The notes under the pieces were generated by a model that made no database searches, was not told the origin of the DNA, and saw only the letters and a program-made list of their open reading frames with translations. Positions 36,925 to 44,158 of a DNA stretch of 64,000 nucleotides are shown one piece after another. Made by a program: the position numbers and the translations under genes. How positions within the stretch are numbered: the stretch's first letter is position 1; each line of letters opens with the position of its first letter. Source of the stretch: Cellulomonas fimi. Its GTDB lineage: Bacteria > Actinomycetota > Actinomycetes > Actinomycetales > Cellulomonadaceae. The DNA lies in NCBI RefSeq assembly GCF_028583725.1, contig NZ_CP110680.1, forward strand, positions 3,410,001 through 3,474,000. Direction: 5' to 3'.

Positions 36925-37260
36925 TGTTCCTCCTGGGAAGGGGAGGACGTGCGGCGCCGCCGTGCGCCCGGGGTGACCGTGCGCCGGACGGCGGGCAGGT
37001 ACACGTCCGCCGTGAGTTGGGCACACGCTAGTCAAGCAGCGTCGGACATATCGGGCACGTTGTGACTCGCGGCCCGATCGTTACCTGATTGATACTGGCT
37101 GGTACCGTCCACGATACGAGACGGGTGGCCTGGGGAAACATCGAGGAAACATGTCCGATCCGGTGATCGCAGGCCCCTGAACGGGCAATTCGTTCCCGCT
37201 GCCCGCGGAAGTGTGCTACGGGCCGTCGTCTCAGGTCCCCAGGTCTGACCTCTGCCGGAC
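36925..37260. other. 336-base divergent intergenic region
   Basis: This gap between the binding-protein gene (minus) and the deazaflavin reductase gene (plus) is one of the AT-richest stretches in the window. On the minus strand TAGCGT (37025-37030) could be a -10 giving a leader of about 95 bases for the peptide transporter. On the plus strand TTGATA (37089-37094) followed after 17-18 bases by CGATAC/GATACG (37112-37118) could serve the rightward gene. No open frame and no strong inverted repeat was seen. Confidence 0.4.
37025..37030 (-). promoter_or_regulatory. Candidate -10 box TAGCGT for the peptide transporter locus
   Basis: TAGCGT on the minus strand, about 100 bases upstream of the TTG start at 36924. 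No good -35 element is visible at normal spacing. Confidence 0.3.
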
Positions 37261-37740
37261 ATGATCCAAGATTCACCCGTGAGCTCCCTCCTGCGTCGCC
37301 TCGGTCGCACGCGCGCCTTCGCCCGGCTCGGACGCGCCGTCTCCGGGCTCGACCGCCGCCTCCAGTCCGCGACGGACGGCCGCTGGAGCGTGCTCGGCCG
37401 GCCCACGCTCCCCCAGCTGATCCTCACGACGACGGGTCGGCGCAGCGGCGAGCCCCGCGACGCCGTGCTGCTGTACGCGCAGGACGACGACCGTTACGTC
37501 GTCATCGGCTCCAACTGGGGGCAGCAGCACCACCCCGCGTGGTCGCTCAACCTCCTCGCCGACCCGCGCGCACGTGTCGCGGTCGGTCCGCGGGCGTTCG
37601 ACGTCGTCGCGCACCTGGCGTCCGACGACGAGCGCGCACGGCTCCTCGACGCCCTCCGCGCCGTCTGGCCCGGCTACGACGAGTACGCGGTCCGCTCCGG
37701 CCGCGACCTGCGCGTCTTCGTCCTCACGCCCGTCGGCTGA
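37261..37740 (+). CDS. Deazaflavin (F420)-dependent nitroreductase family protein
   Basis: A 159-residue protein of the DDN split-barrel family: LGRPTLPQLILTTTGRRSGEPRDAVLLYAQDDDRYVVIGSNWGQQHHPAWSLNLLADPRARVAVG contains the family order TTGRRSG, then VIGSNWG and HPAWSLNL, which contact the F420 cofactor tail in characterised members. Substrates are quinones or xenobiotics in known relatives; here unknown. ATG 37261 is taken; GTG 37279 is possible. It is the first gene of a set of short rightward genes with loose spacing, not an obvious operon. Confidence 0.85.
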   Translation: MIQDSPVSSLLRRLGRTRAFARLGRAVSGLDRRLQSATDGRWSVLGRPTLPQLILTTTGRRSGEPRDAVLLYAQDDDRYVVIGSNWGQQHHPAWSLNLLADPRARVAVGPRAFDVVAHLASDDERARLLDALRAVWPGYDEYAVRSGRDLRVFVLTPVG

Positions 37741-37837
37741 CCGGCCCGCACCGGTCAGGATCCGAGAAGCCGTCGCCGGGACGTGCTTCCTAGCATCGAC
37801 CTCACCGAACGACGCACCACACGAACCGGAGGACGAC

Positions 37838-38278
37838 GTGAACGCCGCCACGACCGACGAGCAGGACCAGAACTTCACCGCCGAGGAGCGCGCCGCGATG
37901 AAGGAGCGCGCCAAGGAGGTCCGGACCGCGAAGCGCAAGGGCACCGACGCCGGGCTCGCGGACGTGCTCGAGAAGATCGCCGAGATGCCCGACGCCGACC
38001 GCGAGATCGCGGAGACGATCCACGCGATCGTCACGGAGGTCGCCCCCGACCTGGCACCCAAGACCTGGTACGGGCAGCCCGCGTACGCGCGCAACGGCAA
38101 GGTCGTGCTGTTCTTCCAGGCCTCGTCGAAGTTCAAGACCCGCTACGCGACGCTCGGCTTCAACGAGGACGCCACGCTCGACGACGGCGCCATGTGGGCG
38201 ACCGCCTTCGCCGTCACCGCAGTCACGCCGGCCGTCGAGAAGCAGATCCGCGCGCTCGTGGCGAAGGCCGCCGGCTGA
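37838..38278 (+). CDS. DUF1801 / YdhG-type iron-chaperone-like protein
   Basis: A 146-residue protein. The N-terminal half is a highly charged helix (EERAAMKERAKEVRTAKRKG), and the C-terminal half is the DUF1801 fold: VLEKIAEMPDADREIAETIHAIVTEVAPDLAPKTWYGQPAYARNGKVVLFFQASSKFKTRYATLGF. Relatives include frataxin-like YdhG proteins proposed to chaperone iron and YdeI proteins; which role applies is unclear. GTG 37838 has GGAGG seven bases upstream, overriding longer frames. Confidence 0.78.
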   Translation: MNAATTDEQDQNFTAEERAAMKERAKEVRTAKRKGTDAGLADVLEKIAEMPDADREIAETIHAIVTEVAPDLAPKTWYGQPAYARNGKVVLFFQASSKFKTRYATLGFNEDATLDDGAMWATAFAVTAVTPAVEKQIRALVAKAAG

Positions 38279-38349
38279 TCGGTCGCAGCGTGCAGCCGAC
38301 CGCACGCTTCCCCCTGGTCGACCGACGGCTCCCGCGCCACCATCTCCTC

Positions 38350-38751
38350 ATGCCGCGCTACGCGATCGACGCCCCGACCCTGCTGTGGCTCGTCGACCAG
38401 GACCGCCCTCTCGCACCGGAGGTCCAGCTCGTCGCACCCAAGTCGGTCCTCGTCGACGGCCTCGACCTCCTGCTCACGGCCGTCCGCGCGGGCGAGCGCG
38501 ACCGCACCGACGCCCTCGACGCCCACACCCGCATGACGGAGACGAAGATCCGGCTCCTCGGCGACCGCGTCTCCCGGCGGCGCGCGTGGGACCTCGCGCT
38601 GCAGCACGGCTGGGGCGGCGTGCGCACGGGCGAGTACGTCGCCGTCGCGCAGCTCCAGGCCGACGCCCTGGTCGCGCGCGATCCCGACCTCCGGGGCGCC
38701 GCCGACGGACTCGTCCCGCTGGCGGACCCGACCGACCTGCTCAGCACGTGA
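38350..38751 (+). CDS. PIN-domain protein, VapC-like, without a visible antitoxin
   Basis: A 133-residue protein matching the actinobacterial VapC-type PIN layout: YAIDAPTLLWLV (first acidic residue at position 7), a helical stretch VAPKSVLVDGLDLLLTAVRAGE, TETKIRLLGDRVSRRRAWDLA (second acidic region) and GEYVAVAQLQADALVARDPDLRGAA (last acidic residues). It would be an RNase if active. No antitoxin-like gene precedes it: the neighbour upstream is DUF1801 and the 71-base gap holds no open frame. ATG 38350 is preferred although it lacks a clear Shine-Dalgarno sequence (CACCAT lies six bases upstream). Confidence 0.65.
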   Translation: MPRYAIDAPTLLWLVDQDRPLAPEVQLVAPKSVLVDGLDLLLTAVRAGERDRTDALDAHTRMTETKIRLLGDRVSRRRAWDLALQHGWGGVRTGEYVAVAQLQADALVARDPDLRGAADGLVPLADPTDLLST

Positions 38752-38812
38752 GTTCCCGCTCGACCTGCAAGAAGACCGTGCGCAGTCCCTCGGCGCGGCC
38801 CACGGCGGACGC

Positions 38813-39313
38813 ATGGTGACAGCCGACGGAGCCGACGCCGATCTCGTGCGGCCGCACTACCTCGCGCTGCTCGGCACGAACGCCCTCCGGCTCGACGAGC
38901 CGACGAGACGACGGGTCGTGTCGACCGGACGACAGGTGGACGCGCACGACGTCGTCCGACTGCTGGATAGCGCGCAGTGGCGGGCGGTCGTGGTGGGCGC
39001 GTGGTTCTCCCTCGCCGTGCCGCCGAGCGCGACCGAGGCGGCGGTGCTGCGCGCGATGGCGACCTCAGCCGGATCCCTGACCGCTCACCCGCTCGTGACC
39101 GTCGCCACGCTCGCGCTGGGCCGCGATGCGCTCCCTTCGATCCGGCTGCTCGCCGACCAGGCGCACGAGCGGCACGACGGATCGGCGACGTTCGCGCGCT
39201 CAGCCGTGGAGCACCTCGACGGCGAGCGCTCGGACGCGGTCACCGACGACGACCGCGGGTTGCTGGCGCACATGCTGGCGGCCGCCGAGCGCCTGCGAAG
39301 CGCGTGGACGTGA
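38813..39313 (+). CDS. Uncharacterised protein, DUF6000-like
   Basis: A 166-residue soluble helical protein. Its segments VDAHDVVRLLDSAQWRAVVVGAWFSLA, TSAGSLTAHPLVTVATLALGRDALPSIRLLAD and ERLRSAW recall the DUF6000 family of actinobacterial proteins of HEAT-like helical build; I cannot confirm that without a search. No catalytic motif is evident. It follows the PIN-domain gene by 61 bases and precedes a hairpin shared with the convergent regulator gene. Confidence 0.6.
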   Translation: MVTADGADADLVRPHYLALLGTNALRLDEPTRRRVVSTGRQVDAHDVVRLLDSAQWRAVVVGAWFSLAVPPSATEAAVLRAMATSAGSLTAHPLVTVATLALGRDALPSIRLLADQAHERHDGSATFARSAVEHLDGERSDAVTDDDRGLLAHMLAAAERLRSAWT

Positions 39314-39322
39314 CGCAAGGGC

Positions 39323-39341
39323 CGTCGCGTGTGGAGCGACG
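39323..39341. terminator. Hairpin between convergent genes
   Basis: CGTCGC (39323-39328) and GCGACG (39336-39341) form a six-base-pair stem with a seven-base loop, between genes ending at 39313 and 39358. Confidence 0.4.
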
Positions 39342-39357
39342 CCCGCGGCTCGTCCGG

Positions 39358-40200
39358 TCAGCGCAGCACCCTCGCGCCGATGACGGAGAGGAGCCGGAGC
39401 TTCTCGTACGTCTCCGAGCCCGGGACGGCCGTGTAGACGAGCAGCGAGTGCGACTGGCCGGGGTCGACGAGCGTCTGGCACGTGAGCTCGAGCGTCCCGA
39501 GCTCGGGGTGCACGACGTGCTTGACCTCGGGCGGCCGGACGCCAACCTCCTGCCGGTCCCAGAGGGTGCGGAACTCGTCGCTGCGCGCCAGCAGGTCGTC
39601 CGCGAGCGCGGCGGCACGCGACGACCGGCCACGCCTCGCCGCGACCTCGCGCAGACCGGACACCCACAGCCGCGACAGGTGGTCGTGGTCCTCGGGTGCG
39701 TAGAGCAGGCGGCTCGCCGGCTCCGTGAACCAGCGGTAGCCGATGCTCCGGGCCGGACCCGTGTAGCGCGTGAGGTCACCGGTGAGCGCGACACCGAGCG
39801 GCGTCTGGCGCAGCGTCTCGCCGAGCTCGGTGACGATCTCGGCGGGGGTGTCGTCGAGGCGGTCGAGGATGCGCAGCATGCCGGGCCCGACGTGGTCGCT
39901 CGGTGTCCCACTGGGCGGCGGGCGGTGGCCCGCGAGCAGCAGCAGGTGGTCGCGCTCGGCCGTCGTCAGGTGCAGACCCTGCGCGATCGAGGCCACCATC
40001 TGCTCCGACGGCTGCGGACCGGTCCCCCGTTCGAGCCGCGCGTAGTAGTCCGTCGACATGTGGCACAGCGTCGCGACCTCCTCGCGGCGCAGCCCGTCCG
40101 TCCGGCGGCGTCGCCCGCGCGGCATCCCCACGTCCTCGGGCTGCAGGGCCTCGCGGCGGTGCCGCAGGAACTGCGCCATGCCGGGCCGGTCGATCGCCAC
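39358..40200 (-). CDS. Helix-turn-helix transcriptional regulator with MmyB-type ligand domain
   Basis: A 280-residue regulator. The N-terminal XRE-type DNA-binding domain covers about 6-80 (FLRHRREALQPEDVG, RRTDGLRREEVATLCHMSTDYYARLERG), in the form typical of the SCO-type MmyB regulators; a PAS-like MmyB ligand-binding domain follows (about 100-270: RILDRLDDTPAEIVTELGETLRQTPLGVALTGDL to HPELGTLELTCQTL). GTG 40200 has a perfect AGGAGG eight bases upstream, so the longer frame is rejected. It is divergent to an SDR gene with 130 bases between, the usual setting of such regulators, so the SDR is its likely target. Confidence 0.88.
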   Translation of the reverse strand: MAIDRPGMAQFLRHRREALQPEDVGMPRGRRRRTDGLRREEVATLCHMSTDYYARLERGTGPQPSEQMVASIAQGLHLTTAERDHLLLLAGHRPPPSGTPSDHVGPGMLRILDRLDDTPAEIVTELGETLRQTPLGVALTGDLTRYTGPARSIGYRWFTEPASRLLYAPEDHDHLSRLWVSGLREVAARRGRSSRAAALADDLLARSDEFRTLWDRQEVGVRPPEVKHVVHPELGTLELTCQTLVDPGQSHSLLVYTAVPGSETYEKLRLLSVIGARVLR

Positions 40201-40249
40201 GCGTCCTCCTCGGGTCGTCCCGACCGTTCTACCCGGCGGTGATCTGCGG

Positions 40250-40274
40250 ATCCACTGACTGCCGAGTCCTGGAT
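40250..40274. promoter_or_regulatory. Candidate operator dyad between regulator and SDR
   Basis: ATCCA (40250-40254) and TGGAT (40270-40274) are complementary arms 15 bases apart, with inner GACT/AGTC halves slightly off centre. The site sits about 57 bases upstream of the SDR start and 50 bases from the regulator start, in the only non-coding stretch between them. Confidence 0.35.
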
Positions 40275-40330
40275 AGCGGTCGCGGTGCGGGTGAGGGTCG
40301 TGTCCTCCGACCGACCAAGGAGCCCCGCTC

Positions 40331-41275
40331 ATGTCACGCGCACCTCACGACGTCACCGTCCCCGACCTCACCGGCACCCGCGCCGTCCTCACCGGCGGCA
40401 GCGACGGCATCGGCCTGCGCATCGCGACCCGCCTCGCCGCGGCCGGCGCGCACCTCGTGCTGCCGGTCCGCAACCTCCGCAAGGGCGAGGCGGCCGTGGC
40501 CACGATCCGCTCGACGGCACCGGGCGCCTCGGTGTCGCTGCACCCGATGGACCTCGACAGCCTCGAGTCCGTCGCCGCGTTCGGCGACGCGATGCGCAGC
40601 GAGGGCGACCCGGTCCACCTGCTCGTCAACAACGCCGGCGTCATGACGCCGCCCGACCGGCAGACCACGCGTGACGGGTTCGAGCTCCAGCTCGGCGTCA
40701 ACCATCTCGGGCACGTCGCGCTCGTCTCGCACCTGCTCCCGCTGCTGCGCGAGGGACGTGCGCGGGTGACGTCGCAGGTCAGCATCGCCGCACGGCGCGG
40801 GGGGATCCACTGGGACGACCTCAACTGGGAGCGGTCGTACGACGGCATGGCCGCGTACCGGCAGTCGAAGATCGCGTTCGGGCTGTTCGCGCTCGAGCTG
40901 CAGCGCCGCAGCACCGCAGCCGGCTGGGGCATCACGAGCAACCTGTCGCACCCCGGCGTCGCGCCCACCAGCCTGCTGTCCGCCCGCTCGGAGCTCGGAC
41001 GCGGCGACGACACGCGTGCCGTCCGCGTGATCCGGTGGCTGTCCGCGCGCGGCATCCTCGTCGGCACCCCCGAGACGGCCGCACTCCCCGCCCTGTACGC
41101 CGCGACGTCGCCCGGTGCGCAGCCCGGCCGGCTCTACGGCCCGCAGGGTCCGGGCAACGTCGGTGGCGCACCCGGCGAGCAGACGCTCTACCCGTCCCTG
41201 CGCAGCGAGGACGAGGCCCGCCGCGTCTGGGAGACGTCGCAGGAGCTGGTCCGCGAGACGTTCCCCGTGGCGTAG
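40331..41275 (+). CDS. Short-chain dehydrogenase/reductase
   Basis: A 314-residue SDR. The cofactor site is VLTGGSDGIGLRIATRL (near residue 20) and the structural NNAG motif is VNNAGVMTPP (near 100). The catalytic region has QVSIAARRG in place of the usual Ser segment and YRQSKIAFGLFALEL with the YxxxK Tyr and Lys (near 177). Members annotated like this in actinobacteria are close to retinol/WW-domain oxidoreductase-type SDRs. The preceding AAGGAG (40317-40322) sets ATG 40331. Its regulator is divergent. Substrate unknown. Confidence 0.9.
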   Translation: MSRAPHDVTVPDLTGTRAVLTGGSDGIGLRIATRLAAAGAHLVLPVRNLRKGEAAVATIRSTAPGASVSLHPMDLDSLESVAAFGDAMRSEGDPVHLLVNNAGVMTPPDRQTTRDGFELQLGVNHLGHVALVSHLLPLLREGRARVTSQVSIAARRGGIHWDDLNWERSYDGMAAYRQSKIAFGLFALELQRRSTAAGWGITSNLSHPGVAPTSLLSARSELGRGDDTRAVRVIRWLSARGILVGTPETAALPALYAATSPGAQPGRLYGPQGPGNVGGAPGEQTLYPSLRSEDEARRVWETSQELVRETFPVA

Positions 41276-41286
41276 CGGCGCGCCGG

Positions 41287-41577
41287 TCATACGCCGGGCG
41301 GACGCCCGCTCATCGCACTGATGAAGAACCAGAGCCACACGACGAAGAACAGGGTCTGGAACACGGTGCCGGCGATCCCGAGGATGACCGCCCACCGGGC
41401 GAGCCCGGCACCGCCCTCCGTGCTCCCCGGGGCGCTGAGCTGTCGACGCGCCATGACGCCGAACACGATCCCCGCGACGGGGATCATGAAGGCTGCGATG
41501 AACGCGACGATCGCGAGGGTGCTCGTGCGCGGAGAACCAGGGGGGTCCCGGCGACGGGACGTGGGGAGCGGGCGCAT
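41287..41577 (-). CDS. DUF4190 small membrane protein
   Basis: A 96-residue protein with an Arg/Pro-rich cytosolic start and two membrane helices: LAIVAFIAAFMIPVAGIVFGVMARRQL (about 21-47), in which the Gly-containing turn before ARRQL is the DUF4190 pattern, and WAVILGIAGTVFQTLFFVVWLWFFI (about 62-86). Function unknown. It is convergent with the SDR gene (11 bases) and divergent from the DUF4304 gene. Confidence 0.75.
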   Translation of the reverse strand: MRPLPTSRRRDPPGSPRTSTLAIVAFIAAFMIPVAGIVFGVMARRQLSAPGSTEGGAGLARWAVILGIAGTVFQTLFFVVWLWFFISAMSGRPPGV

Positions 41578-41691
41578 GGCCGTACGGGGCAGACATCCGG
41601 CGGAACGTAGCAGCGGGTCCCCTCAGCACACATCGGCCGGACGGGTGTCGGTCCGCCCTGCCGACCCTGCAGGAGCGGTGTCCACGCTCGC

Positions 41692-41697
41692 TACCGT
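41692..41697 (+). promoter_or_regulatory. -10 hexamer TACCGT for leaderless DUF4304 gene
   Basis: TACCGT ends six bases before ATG 41704 with no Shine-Dalgarno sequence. It favours ATG 41704 over GTG 41698. Confidence 0.45.
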
Positions 41698-41703
41698 GTG
41701 CGC

Positions 41704-42207
41704 ATGAGTCGAGCCGACTACGACGCGTGGAGGCGGGGGCGTTCCGCGCTCGACCGGACGGACGATCCGGCCAAGGACGTCTACCAGCGCATCCTTCGTG
41801 ACGAGATCGGACCAGCGCTCCGGGCCGTGGGTGCGCGCGGGTCGTCCGGCAGGTTCGCGATGCCGTCCGCGACCCACTGGGCACAGCTCACGTTCCAGAA
41901 GTCGAGCTGGAACGAAGCCGACGCCCTCGCGTTCACCATCAACCTCTTGGTGATCCGGCGCGACGCGTGGGCGAGCATCGTCGCTCGCGACCCGTGGATG
42001 GGCAAGGAGCCGAGTGCGACCTCGCACATCGGCCCGCCCGCGGCGCAGACGAGGATCGGCTTCTTGCGGCCCGCCGGCACGGATCACTGGTGGGAACTGA
42101 CCACCGGTGCCCCGGTGGAACCGGTTCTCGACGAGGTGATGAGCGACATCTTCTGTCTCGCCCTCCCGTGGCTCGACGCGCAGACGGCGGCCCTGGGACG
42201 TCCGTGA
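41704..42207 (+). CDS. DUF4304 domain protein
   Basis: A 167-residue soluble protein. The order of segments VYQRILRDEIGPALRAVGARGSSGRFAMPSATHWAQLTFQKSSWNEADALAFTINLLVIRRDAW, then RIGFLRPAGTDHWWELT and a C-terminal helix before LPWLDAQ fits DUF4304, a family seen in many bacteria with no established function. ATG 41704 is used because the TACCGT hexamer lies six bases upstream. Codon use is somewhat less GC-extreme than in its neighbours, which would fit a recently acquired gene. Confidence 0.75.
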   Translation: MSRADYDAWRRGRSALDRTDDPAKDVYQRILRDEIGPALRAVGARGSSGRFAMPSATHWAQLTFQKSSWNEADALAFTINLLVIRRDAWASIVARDPWMGKEPSATSHIGPPAAQTRIGFLRPAGTDHWWELTTGAPVEPVLDEVMSDIFCLALPWLDAQTAALGRP

Positions 42208-42565
42208 CCGACCGCGACGCACGTGAAGCGGGGCCCCACCACGACGCCGCCGCTCAGCGCTCGCCGGTCAACGGGCACGCCACCAGTAGAGCGCGGTCAG
42301 GTCGGACGGCCACGCCCTCGCGCGGCTGAGCAGCCCGGACGGCTTCTCGACCCGGTCGACGTCGGTCAGTGCATGCCATCCCGCGTCGACGACCTCGTCG
42401 ACTCGCACGGGCACGGATACGCCCCGTCGCCACCCGTGCTCACCTGGGACGGACCGCCGACATGCGCTCGACGCTGCTCACGGTCAGTCATGAAGCGGCT
42501 CCTGACCTGCGTCGTCGTCCGAGAGCGCCCGCCCGTCGGAGTCGATCCAGCCCTTCCTCTGGCGG
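42208..42565. other. 358-base stretch with only a doubtful small gene
   Basis: Between the DUF4304 stop and the ychF stop no intact family gene is visible. The minus strand contains the doubtful frameshifted frame at 42268-42491. The plus-strand open frame here (to 42576) overlaps the end of ychF, lacks protein-like character and is not supported. Confidence 0.5.
42268..42491 (-). pseudogene. Probable small gene disrupted by a frameshift
   Basis: An ATG at 42491 with AGGAG eight bases upstream opens a frame that stops after 41 codons (42366). A different frame, from about GTG 42414 to a TGA at 42268-42270, encodes VRVDEVVDAGWHALTDVD then KPSGLLSRARAWPSDLT and LYWWRAR, which has high third-position GC and looks like real protein. 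Joining the frames near the duplicated CCGTGC/CCGTGC (around 42404-42416) would give one product of about 74 residues. A slip in that repeat could have broken the gene, or the second frame (48 residues from GTG 42414) may be a gene by itself. No family is recognised. Confidence 0.35.
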
Positions 42566-43642
42566 TCAGACGTTGAAGCGGAACTCCACGACGTCTCCGT
42601 CGGCCATGACGTAGTCCTTGCCCTCGACGCGCGCCTTGCCGGCGGCGCGGGCGGCGGCGACGGAGCCGGCGGCGACCAGGTCGTCGAACGAGATGACCTC
42701 GGCCTTGATGAAGCCCTTCTGGAAGTCCGTGTGGATGACCCCGGCGGCCTGCGGCGCGGTCCAGCCCTGCCGGATCGTCCAGGCGCGGGCCTCCTTCGGA
42801 CCGGCCGTGAGGTAGGTCTGCAGGCCGAGGGTGTGGAAGCCGACGCGCGCGAGCTGGTCGAGGCCCGCCTCGTCCTGGCCGTTCTCGGCGAGCATCTCGG
42901 CGGCCTCGTCGGGCTCGAGCTCGACGAGCTCGGACTCGAACTTCGCGTCGAGGAAGATCGCGTCGGCAGGCGCGACGAGCGCGCGCAGCTCGTCCTGCAT
43001 GGCGGTGTCGGCGAGGCCCGCGTCGTCGGTGTTGAACACGTAGATGAAGGGCTTGGCCGTCATGAGCTGGAGCTGCGCGACGTGCTCGACGTCGGCCAGG
43101 CCGGCGGCGAAGAGCGTCTGGCCCTTCTCGAGGACCTCGTTCGCGGCGACGGCCGCCGCCAGGAGCGCGGGGTCGGCCTTCTTGCCCTTGACCTCCTTCT
43201 CCAGGCGCGGGATGGCCTTCTCGAGGGTCTGGAGGTCGGCGAGGATCAGCTCGGTGCTGATGATCTCGATGTCGTCCTTCGGGTTCACCGCACCGGAGAC
43301 GTGCACGACGTCCGGGTCGGCGAACGCGCGCGTCACCTGGCAGATCGCGTCGGCCTCGCGGATGTTGGCGAGGAACTTGTTGCCGAGGCCCTCGCCCTCG
43401 CTCGCGCCCTTGACGATGCCGGCGATGTCCACGAACGACACCGTGGCGGGCAGGATGCGCTCGGAGCCGAACAGGTCGGCGAGCACCTGCAGCCGCGGGT
43501 CGGGCAGCGGCACGACGCCGACGTTCGGCTCGATCGTCGCGAACGGGTAGTTCGCCGCGAGGACCTGCGCCCGGGTCAGCGCGTTGAAGAGGGTGGACTT
43601 GCCGACGTTGGGCAGGCCGACGATGCCGATGGTGAGTGCCAC
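42566..43642 (-). CDS. ychF: Redox-regulated ATPase YchF (Obg-like)
   Basis: A 358-residue P-loop protein. G1 is IVGLPNVGKSTLFNALT (near residue 6-21), G3 is VDIAGIVKGASEGEGLGNKFLANIREADAI (near 67), and the G4 position reads NTDD instead of NKxD, which explains the ATP preference of YchF/OLA1. A coiled-coil insertion (about 130-200) and the C-terminal TGS domain (VIHTDFQKGFIKAEVISFDD) complete it. GTG 43642 (ALTIGIVG) is preferred over TTG 43651; TAGACT lies eight bases upstream. The protein associates with ribosomes and stress responses. Confidence 0.96.
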   Translation of the reverse strand: MALTIGIVGLPNVGKSTLFNALTRAQVLAANYPFATIEPNVGVVPLPDPRLQVLADLFGSERILPATVSFVDIAGIVKGASEGEGLGNKFLANIREADAICQVTRAFADPDVVHVSGAVNPKDDIEIISTELILADLQTLEKAIPRLEKEVKGKKADPALLAAAVAANEVLEKGQTLFAAGLADVEHVAQLQLMTAKPFIYVFNTDDAGLADTAMQDELRALVAPADAIFLDAKFESELVELEPDEAAEMLAENGQDEAGLDQLARVGFHTLGLQTYLTAGPKEARAWTIRQGWTAPQAAGVIHTDFQKGFIKAEVISFDDLVAAGSVAAARAAGKARVEGKDYVMADGDVVEFRFNV

Positions 43643-43650
43643 GGGCGGCA

Positions 43651-43656
43651 AGTCTA
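43651..43656 (-). promoter_or_regulatory. -10 hexamer TAGACT for leaderless ychF
   Basis: TAGACT on the minus strand ends eight bases before GTG 43642; no ribosome binding site is seen. The same hexamer precedes ispH. Confidence 0.4.
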
Positions 43657-43669
43657 CGGGGGGCGCGCT

Positions 43670-44062
43670 CTACTCGATGCGCTCGAAGACCATGGTGGCC
43701 TGGATGCGGTCCCCGCCGCCGAGGCCCTTGCTGCCGGACGCCGCGGTCGTGATCGTGTGCAGCCGGTACCCGAGCGAGGCCTGGGCGTTGATGGCCTTCT
43801 CGAGCTCCGTCAGGTTGCCCGAGCCCGTCCCCCACAGCTTCTCCTTGAGGATGACCTGCAGGACGACGTAGTTCATGCCCCTCGGAGCCAGTCGCGCACG
43901 ACCGCCGGCCGCCGCCTCCGCCTCGATCCGGTCGACGACGCCACCGAGGCCGCCTCGCTGCGGGGCGGGCGCCTGCACCTGGTCGGTCCACGTCGACCCG
44001 TCCCACCATCGCATCGCACCGGAACCGTCCGGGTACCACCCTGCTCGCGTCTCGACCGTCAC
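43670..44062 (-). CDS. DUF2510-DUF4177 protein
   Basis: A 130-residue protein with two small domains. Residues 8-27 (GWYPDGSGAMRWWDGSTWTD) are the Trp-rich DUF2510 motif, which in actinobacteria is usually attached to membrane or secreted proteins. Residues about 64-128 (MNYVVLQVILKEKLWGTGSGNLTELEKAINAQASLGYRLHTITTA) are a DUF4177 domain. There is no membrane segment. Function unknown. Its stop lies 27 bases upstream of the ychF start, so the two may be loosely linked. Starts with GTG 44062. Confidence 0.8.
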   Translation of the reverse strand: MTVETRAGWYPDGSGAMRWWDGSTWTDQVQAPAPQRGGLGGVVDRIEAEAAAGGRARLAPRGMNYVVLQVILKEKLWGTGSGNLTELEKAINAQASLGYRLHTITTAASGSKGLGGGDRIQATMVFERIE

Positions 44063-44158
44063 GCCCCGCCTATCGGCGGACGCGGGACGGACATGACGGC
44101 TTCGGGCGCACCGGCGACGACGGGCGGCCCGGCGACGGCGGACGCCTCGGCGCCGGCG

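Noticed and set aside
37089..37118. TTGATA with CGATAC as a promoter for the deazaflavin reductase
   Set aside because: Spacing is acceptable but both hexamers are weak for the -10 part and the leader would be 135 bases; I mention it only in the intergenic entry.
42223..42576. A 117-codon plus-strand frame as a gene between DUF4304 and ychF
   Set aside because: It runs into the end of ychF on the opposite strand, has no motif or ribosome binding site and low protein character.
44063..44158. Hairpins (for example CCGCC-TATC-GGCGG) after the ABC exporter permease as a terminator
   Set aside because: The stem is only five base pairs, far weaker than the 10-14 bp stems marking other gene ends here.
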